The position numbers and the translations under genes were made by a program. From the NCBI RefSeq assembly GCF_040436345.1, contig NC_133235.1, forward strand, positions 18,066,660-18,130,659: a stretch of 64,000 nucleotides of DNA, read 5' to 3'. This DNA comes from Pagrus major. Its lineage: Eukaryota; Chordata; Actinopteri; Spariformes; Sparidae. The notes below the pieces were generated by a model, which was given only the letters and a program-made list of their open reading frames with translations, was not told the DNA's origin and did not search any database. Below are positions 58,001 through 64,000 of this stretch, piece by piece. Within the stretch, counting starts at the first letter, position 1. Every line of letters starts with the position of its first letter.

Positions 58001-61000
58001 GAGTAGTTTTCCACACAACAGCTCTTCATTTGCGAACTGTGGCTGCTCTTTCTTGAAAAAAAAAAAAGCTAACTTTAACCGTTGCCTTGTTTTGTAGACA
58101 CACTTTTTATGAACAGCTACAATCAGTGCTAACCACGGTGGCAAATGTTACATTTCATGTGGCTGCTTCACAATTGAAATTGGTGCTACGCGGCCAGAGA
58201 AAACCACTGACTAACAGAGTTGCTGGTTTATCCAAAACACAGGTGTCTGTTGCCTGCACCTATTTTTGTGTCCAAGCGACTGCACAAAAAGTCATATTAT
58301 TTGTCCAATATTTGCCATTAAAATTCTCCAAAAGGCACCGACACCATAAATACAGCCAAGAGAAAAAGTTCAGTGACTGAAAATTGCTGAGGTGAAACCG
58401 AGCAGACAGCTTCTGGGGACCACGCCCCTAATTATGCGGAAGTAAAAGCCTAAAAATAATTAAAACGAGTGAGTTATATAACAATGTACCCCTGTACAGT
58501 TGTCACAAAGGGATAATTTAGGTATAAAGACCAAAACTGTTTGTTGTATCAGGCTGTAAACATGTTTATTTCTGCCATAAAGCTGGGCTCTTATGAGGAT
58601 TGACTCGCCAGCCTCAAGTGGCCATTCGAGGAACAGCAGTTTTTGGTACTTCTAAAACTGCATTGCATTTGCTGAAGTGCTGAGTTTCTTGTCTTGGATT
58701 TGTTCACAGGGTTCTGGCATAATTATAATTGTGGGAGTGAGTACAAGTCCTTTTGCAAACGGAGCACATCACCACCTGCCAACGCCACCGTGGCACCCAC
58801 AGTGTCCCCTAAAGGTGGCTGCAGACCCTTCTGGAAAAAATTTAACTCTAAGGTCAGAGGTCACTTTTAACTTTTAAGCACGTCGCATTGAATGGATCTG
58901 AATATTTATAGGCTATCTTGTTTTTATCTAATGTTCTTTGGAGATACCACATTATATTGGGAATGATGTATTAAATGGGACATTGTTTGATTGGCAGTAT
59001 TTAGTATATTTTCAGGAATTGTAAATCAACTTCATCATTCCTCACCTCTAGTGTTACAGAATAATTACCAACCAGAAGTCAACATGGGAAGATGGGAAGA
59101 AAAAATGTCTAGAAATGCAAGGAAAATTGGTCTCCATTCCTTCAAGAGATGTGGGAGGTATGTTTTACTTAAATTCAAGATGAAATATCCACTGATCTTC
59201 TCAACCTCTTCTCCTATTCCTGCGTGGTCAGGTCCATTTATGGCAAAACCCTGAGACGAGAACAAAAACACACTGGTAGCCGAGTTGTAGTGGACACTTT
59301 TATCTATCTAACATTTATTTTGTACGTAAGACGACTGGTTTAAATGGAAGGATTGTAATTTATTTGGGAAAACATTTTTTAAAAGTCAAGTGACTAGTGT
59401 GTATACATTGTTATTCAGACCTAAAGCTCTGCTAGCGGCCTCTACAGGTGCTGTACAAAAACAACTTTTAATTGTGTTTAATGTATATTTAGTTAAAAAA
59501 AAAAAATAAAAAAAAATCAATGCAATTATCTGATCCTGAAATCATTGTCATCTGTTTTCAGTGTTTTTGATTACTCAAATGGCCGAAGGACCTGCTTCAG
59601 ACCTTTGGATTGGTTTTAGCAGGTCATCAGGTGGTCAATTTTTCTGGACTGATGGGAAACCGAAGAAGTATATCAATTTAAGTTTTAAAGTAAGTAGACC
59701 CAGTCTGAATTGTGTTTTATAATATGTTGCAGGTTGTGTGTAGCACTGCTCAACCCATTCGCCAGAATAAATCTTAGCAATGCACATTTCTGCAAACCAC
59801 AGATATGTTGAAACTTTACATTTCTTTATGTCACAGCTTTAAATTTAGCCTCAATTTTTCAACTTTCATGCTGTGGCAACTCTTTGCTTGTGGTCTGGTT
59901 AGGTTTAGGCACAAAACACTCTTGGTATAGGTTAGGCAAACATCTGTTTTGACTTGAGACATGTTTTGGTTGCCACAAACAATGCCTGGAAAGTGTCCCA
60001 AGGTTTCCTTAACAATATCCAGTGGAGTCGCACTAACAGATGTTGAAATGCAGTCTCAAACTGCCGTCACTGGCTTGGCAGACTTCTCGCATGTAACTCC
60101 ACTACTGTCGCCTCAACCTCTTGTCATGAAAGTCAGGTCATAAACATGTAATGTGAACTTGTGTTGTTTGCAAAAAAACTTAAATGCCAGCATTCTATCC
60201 TGGCAACTGGGCAACACTGCAGATTTAACTGTTTTAAAATGTGGCACTTAATTTCTATATTGTCTGTTTCTCCATTTTAGAGACCCGACAGGAGTCGTCT
60301 CATGAATCTACATGACAGGCTATGGGTAATATGTTACATTTTATATTCACAATTGGGTCTGAGAGACTTTCTTGCTGTGATAGCAGGAAGCCTTCGTTCT
60401 CTAAACCCCGACGGAACAGTTCACCCAAAAATGAAACTTCATTATCTAAGAGTTTCGATGCAAAACAGTGTTGCAGCTTTCTCCTAAGCAATTTAGGTAA
60501 ATGGAGACTTATTTTAAAACGTAAAAAAAAAACACAAACAACAAAGCAAACAGCAAAACAAAAACAAAATGGCTCTGGAAGTGCCAAACTGCCAAATTGA
60601 TTTGAAAAGACATTATTTACACCCTTGATGCACGGTCAAGCTTCTGCGTTGATTTCAGGTCGGCTGCATGCTAACGCTTTTAGCTTAGCTGCTACAGTGA
60701 AGATTCGACTCTACGAAAAGGGTGTAAAAAACGACATTTTGGATCTCAGGGCTTCTGGAGACTTGGATTTCCCCAGACAAGCTGTATGGAGCAATTTTAT
60801 GTTTTTTTTTTTCTTTTTTGTCCACATCTACTTAAGTTGATGCTGCAGCACTGTTTTGCTTTCAGAAAGTTCAGAAATGTTTAATGGATTTCCCCGGCTT
60901 TCCAACAGCATGGGGGTGTACTCATCCTTTAAATTCAGTTCCTTTAACATGGCATAATGTAGAAAATGATTGTTTAAACAAATATACTGCATGTTCAACA

Positions 61001-64000
61001 ACAACCTTCTGTTGCACTGTGCTAAAATCTCAAATGAACAATTATTTTGCAACAATGCTTAGTGTTGACTAGTTATTTTTGTAACAGACTAGCCAATAAT
61101 TCTGTGAAACCCCTAGTTTATCACAATGTAGCAACTTGTTTATTCATTGTCTGTCTCTCTATTTTAGAGACGTAGAACTGCATTGCATCACGAAGACAGT
61201 TTGTGGGTATGATATTCATATTTAATTTTACTTCTGACACAATCTATATTCACTATTGTGACAAGTTTTTGCATTTATATAATTCATTACCATGATTTTT
61301 TTTTTGTGTGTATTTATATAAAAAAAATGGATAACCTGGGCTTACATTGCAGCATTTGATGGCTATCCAAAGATATCATGACTCATTGACTTACAACAAT
61401 CAACCAGAGGTAAGGCCATACAGTTTAAACCACCCTCCCACTGTACGCGCTTAATTGTAGTGAAGTAAAAACACACAAAAAGTTTTGCAGCAGACCCTCA
61501 CTAAACATCAGGACTAATTTATTTCTTCAGATAATTCTGTAATCAATTTATATTTGCAGATTGTCAGTGCAAGATTGACCTTGGTCTATATATATGAATG
61601 AAGTGCTCTTAATAAAATAATTGCTATAACTGGGATAGTAGGCCTTCAGTTATCAAGAACATGTTAATATCAATATTAGAGGTATGCTGTATTTTTTAAC
61701 ATGTATTACCATGTCTGTGTAATTACATTGTGCCGTGACAGTTTTCTCTTGTCCTCACTCTCTCTGTGCTTCCCTAACAGAACTGTGCTGTGATCAATAC
61801 CGATCCTTTACTTGGTATTGGGAAATGGATACCAAAATCCTGCAATGATACCAATGGATATATCTGTTATCGAGATGTTGGTGAGCTCATTTTCTCATTT
61901 TTCTCTTTGATAGCTTCCCTGTGATCTCAAGATGATTTCACAGTAGTAAATAATAGCACTACGGTAGTAGGAGGGGTGGCATATTGATTTGTATTATTCT
62001 TTTTAAGGAGAAGTTCAACCAAAAATGAAAATTCATTACCTGATGGAAAGTCGTACAAAAAAATGCAAGATCCCAAATTGATTTGCACCCTTGTACGGCC
62101 ACTTCAGATGGGGTGCACTTTTAGCTTAGCAGCTACAGTAAAGATTTTTGCTTAAAAAAGAGATCTTGGGGTTTTGGAAGACTTGGATTACTCCCGACAG
62201 GCTGTATGGACCCATTTTTTTATGTTTACTTATGGTTTTTACGTTTTAAAACAAGTCCCAATGTACGTCAGATGCTGCACTGCTGTTTTGATGTGAAACT
62301 CCAGAAATATTTTGTAGACTATGAATCTTCACCTGACTTTCCATCGGCATGAGGTTGGTAGGTAATGACTAAATGTTCATTTTTGCGTGAACCTTTTCTT
62401 TAGGCGTCTATAAGCAACATTTTTACAAAACATGTGAAAACAGTATGACGATTGGATTACTTGTAATGATAAACCCACAGATGATTATCTCCAATCTCAG
62501 ATGACCTCTGCTTTACAGAGCTTTATAGAGAGTTTCAGCTCACTGTCAAGTCTGCATCTCTACTATTTTGGGTCACTCTCACTGCATAATTTTTAGCTGT
62601 TGGAGGCAGCTGTTTTCCATTAAAAAGCTCCAAAAACCTGCTGTACACTGACTGCCCAGCACCAAACGGCAGACAGAGACCACAGTAGAAACTAAAAGCA
62701 GAGCTAAAAGAGATTGAAAATTGGTATAGTGTTTACCAGTTAGTCAGATATACAACTTCAAATGAAAGTTAATGTTGCTCTGAAACTGCTGAAATTGTAA
62801 GTAAGAAAACTCTTTGTGAATAAGCTCGTCATTTAAACTTAAAAGGTGATGACATGTCGATGTTTTGTTCACAACTTTTTTCACTGCACCACGTGTCCTA
62901 AAACTTTCAGTTTTGGCAGGTTTAATTGAGAGAGTAAGTTGACTAAACTTGTCGAATTTCTCACCTGAAACAGAATCTTCTTTGCCGGACTCCGCTGAAC
63001 CAACACTTTCTGCTGACTATGTCAGAATATTTAATGACTCCATCAAGGTTGTTACTCAACCAATGACTTGGGATGCAGCCAAGAAGCATTGTGAGGATGG
63101 TGATGCTAAACTCGCAAGCCTTCGAAATGACTGGTCACAGGCCTATGTTGAGCTGCTGGCTTTGAATCTCAAAGCTCCTCTGTGGATTGGACTGAACAGA
63201 AAGGAGGTACGGGGCAGAACGTCTCTCTCACTGCGAATAGCAAATTAACCAGACCAACAGAATTCCATGGCGTTCTGTCCAGTACTGTTGTTGCCACGAT
63301 ATTTCTGTTTGGATCAAAGTGTTGGAATGACCGACAGACTGAAATTTCAGTTCATACAGCCACGCTGCTAACGAGGCTAAACATTTTTACAAGTCATTGC
63401 TGTAAAAATCACAAAGATTACAATTTTTCTTGAAAAATATGCTGATTAATAAATCTGAATGCATTTTGCTTTCAGACCAACGGCTATTTCAAATATATTG
63501 ATGGCTGGTTCATGAGCTTTACTCACTGGGGTGATTATGAACCGAGCAGGGAAAGACCTTGTGTCTACGTGGATGTAGATGGAAAATGGAAGACCGCTCA
63601 CTGTAACCAGACCATGAACAGTGTTTGTATGAAGTCTACAGGTACGGCCCATAACAGACTAATGTTAATTTAAAGAAATTAATATTATATTAATATTCAT
63701 TTTACTTTTTAACATGACCCAACTTAGTGTTATTATCCTGCAAATGAATACCTCTGTGCTCTGTACCCTTTACTCACTGTTCAGAAAACTAGATTATAGA
63801 GATTTTAGGCCTTTACATTTGTATTCTTTTCAGTGTGGCAGTTTTATTTTATTTTATTTTTGCCTATTTCAATGCATTGGATAAAAAAGTATGAAAAGAT
63901 CTTATTAGTTGATCACAGTGTCACTGACTTTCTCACTTACAGACGTGCCACCAACAGAGTCAAGTATCCAAGAATATCCAGGAGTTTGCCCTGAAGATCC
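44574..64000 (+). CDS. mrc1: Macrophage mannose receptor 1-like, copy B (29 exons in window, 3' truncated by window end)
   Basis: Second tandem mannose receptor, same strand as copy A and starting about 8 kb after it ends. Twenty-nine exons give about 1,236 codons before the window ends in the first exon of CTLD8; the rest of CTLD8, the transmembrane helix and tail lie beyond. Domain order and intron phases equal those of copy A, and most exon lengths are identical (357, 171, 156, 138, 155, 114, 116, 149, 200, 154, 39, 164, 62, 101, 143, 106, 128, 233, 166 nt). CTLD4 keeps EPN and WND, so mannose binding is expected. CTLD6 carries two extra small exons. No frameshift or stop was found, so it looks like a working paralogue rather than a pseudogene. 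Start 44574 heads a good signal peptide ([19 protein letters not shown]). Confidence 0.92.
44895..45251 (+). CDS. mrc1: mrc1 copy B exon 2: ricin-B-type cysteine-rich lectin domain
   Basis: 357 nt. It reads [53 protein letters not shown] and [19 protein letters not shown]. It is clearly collinear with copy A exon 2, with the main change around HWERK. Confidence 0.92.
45880..46065. repeat. Compound (TA)/(TG)/(TATG) microsatellite
   Basis: About 185 bp of alternating TA, TG and GTAT units in intron 2 of copy B. Confidence 0.95.
46215..46385 (+). CDS. mrc1: mrc1 copy B exon 3: fibronectin type II domain
   Basis: 171 nt. It reads [36 protein letters not shown]. The FN2 cysteine pattern is intact. 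Intron 2 before it (45252-46214) contains a long TA/TG repeat. Confidence 0.92.
46664..48752 (+). CDS. mrc1: mrc1 copy B CTLD1 (exons 4-6)
   Basis: Exons are 46664-46819, 47389-47511 (123 nt, 12 longer than in copy A) and 48615-48752. They read [37 protein letters not shown] and [11 protein letters not shown]. The extra four residues lie in ARGQGQADK before the L-W strand. Confidence 0.88.
47945..48410. repeat. Intron-5 repeat of mrc1 copy B, shared with copy A
   Basis: Counterpart of 23985-24200, with TATTGTTGTCGTGATATGAG and TTTGGATATTGTTAT segments. It is longer here because of an extra internal AT-rich part. Confidence 0.65.
48882..50581 (+). CDS. mrc1: mrc1 copy B CTLD2 (exons 7-9)
   Basis: Exons are 48882-49061, 49517-49671 and 50468-50581. 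They read [53 protein letters not shown] and [18 protein letters not shown]. Site motif KPA. Intron 8 (49672-50467) shows no element I recognise. Confidence 0.9.
51005..51720 (+). CDS. mrc1: mrc1 copy B CTLD3 (exons 10-12)
   Basis: Exons are 51005-51120, 51280-51428 and 51521-51720, the same three lengths as in copy A. They read [37 protein letters not shown] and [14 protein letters not shown]. The last exon enters CTLD4 ([16 protein letters not shown]). Confidence 0.9.
52419..52620. repeat. Dispersed repeat (GGGCTGCAACTA type)
   Basis: Starts AGGGCTGCAACTAGATATTA, with TCGATCAGTAGTTTGGTCTT and AAATGTCAGAAAATGG following. From memory this resembles a very common fish element. Intron 12 of copy B. 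Confidence 0.55.
52942..53801 (+). CDS. mrc1: mrc1 copy B CTLD4, mannose-type sugar site, plus linker (exons 13-16)
   Basis: Exons are 52942-53060, 53253-53325, 53421-53574 and the linker 53763-53801. They read [58 protein letters not shown] and WLCQI. EPN, the Glu before Cys and WND are all kept. Intron 12 (51721-52941) holds a dispersed repeat. The linker is proline-rich ([10 protein letters not shown]). Confidence 0.93.
54590..54730. repeat. CCTAAACCTAACCA-type dispersed repeat
   Basis: Contains CCTAAACCTAACCAAGAAG and a second CCTAAACCTAACCAAACTA. A reverse-oriented relative (GGTTAGGTTTAGGCACAAAA) is at about 59898-59917. Confidence 0.5.
55114..58852 (+). CDS. mrc1: mrc1 copy B CTLD5 (exons 17-20)
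   Basis: Exons are 55114-55277, 55370-55431, 56114-56214 and 58710-58852. They read [52 protein letters not shown] and YKSFCKR. The site is DQPK where copy A has NQPN. The Cys of YYIC in copy A is Asn (YYIN) here. Intron 19 (56215-58709) is enlarged by nested DNA transposons. Confidence 0.88.
56452..57951. mobile_element. Possible older DNA element hosting the nested hAT-type insertion
   Basis: The left end GGCCCTATTTAGAC and the right end CTTAAGATAGAGCCC are imperfect inverted repeats. The right part (57650-57950) resembles a fish repeat family from memory. The assignment rests on weak ends. Confidence 0.35.
56522..57428. mobile_element. hAT-type non-autonomous element with 8-bp target duplication
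   Basis: Perfect 13-bp inverted ends TAGGGCTGTAATC ... GATTACAGCCCTA, flanked on both sides by CTGCTCTG (56514-56521 and 57429-57436). An 8-bp duplication is the hAT hallmark. 907 bp, no transposase frame, a long G run at about 56586-56610. It sits in intron 19 of copy B. Confidence 0.9.
59052..61880 (+). CDS. mrc1: mrc1 copy B CTLD6 with extra mini-exons (exons 21-26)
   Basis: Exons are 59052-59157, 59562-59689, mini-exons 60281-60325 (45 nt), 61168-61206 (39 nt) and 61353-61409 (57 nt), then 61781-61880. The ends read [37 protein letters not shown] and [18 protein letters not shown]. The mini-exons encode [28 protein letters not shown] and [19 protein letters not shown]. All three are flanked by phase-0 introns, so any subset stays in frame. 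The strand after the second exon reads NLSFK where copy A has NWGYS. Confidence 0.78.
60410..60830. repeat. Dispersed repeat, same family as 43540-43930
   Basis: Shares TTCACCCAAAAATGAAAC, CAAATTGATTTGAAAAGACA and TTAGCTTAGCTGCTACAGTG segments. It lies between the first two CTLD6 mini-exons of copy B. Confidence 0.6.
62005..62370. repeat. Dispersed repeat, third copy of the same family
   Basis: Contains CAACCAAAAATGAAAATTCA, GATCCCAAATTGATTTGC and TTTTAGCTTAGCAGCTACAG segments, in the intron before CTLD7 of copy B. Confidence 0.6.
62974..63641 (+). CDS. mrc1: mrc1 copy B CTLD7
   Basis: Exons are 62974-63206 and 63476-63641 (233 and 166 nt, as in copy A). They read [49 protein letters not shown] and NSVCMKS. 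As in copy A, the N-terminal Cys pair is missing and the site is EPS. Confidence 0.9.
63943..64000 (+). CDS. mrc1: mrc1 copy B CTLD8, first exon (cut by window end)
   Basis: After acceptor CTTACAG the exon reads [18 protein letters not shown], matching VPPTESSSFPGVCPEE of copy A. The remainder is outside the window. Confidence 0.85.

Overview
The window is nuclear DNA of a bony fish, most likely a percomorph-type teleost (inference). The genes are made of many short exons with GT-AG introns. The introns and spacers carry (CA)n, (TA)n and (GT)n microsatellites plus several DNA-transposon and LINE remnants of kinds common in fish. There are no bacterial operons, no RNA genes I can support and no CRISPR. 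Three protein-coding genes account for essentially all the coding signal. I joined exons by hand; every exon listed keeps the reading frame across its junctions.

Region 1 (569-15387, minus strand) is the 5' part of a secreted or membrane-anchored multi-MAM-domain gene, best matched to the MALRD1/MAMDC4 family. It runs signal peptide, degenerate LDL-receptor class A module, then MAM domains 1-7 complete and the first exon of MAM 8. The gene continues off the left edge. Region 2 (15388-19526) is a 4.1-kb head-to-head spacer with a CA microsatellite, a broken mariner-type transposase relic, a LINE 3' tail and a dispersed repeat.

Region 3 (19527-36556, plus strand) is a complete macrophage mannose receptor (MRC1-type) gene: 31 coding exons and 1,422 codons. 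The order is signal peptide, ricin-B-type cysteine-rich lectin domain, fibronectin type II domain, eight C-type lectin-like domains (CTLD1-8), one transmembrane helix and a 46-residue tail with an FDNPLY internalisation-type motif. Region 4 (36557-44573) is spacer with a LINE remnant, a 1.24-kb inverted-repeat element and a fold-back repeat. Region 5 (44574 to the window end, plus strand) is a second, tandem MRC1-type gene with nearly identical exon structure, cut by the window edge at the start of CTLD8.

The two receptors are a tandem duplication. Exon order and phases match throughout, most exon lengths are identical, and both share an old repeat in the same intron. Both retain the EPN/WND sugar-binding residues in CTLD4, the domain that carries mannose binding in the known receptor, so both are probably functional endocytic lectins. 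They differ elsewhere. Copy B has a cassette of three tiny phase-0 exons in the loop of CTLD6, two of which look like a tandem exon duplication. Copy A has lost both cysteines of the inner disulfide in CTLD8. In human, MRC1 and MALRD1 both lie on 10p12, which supports the identification of the minus-strand gene.
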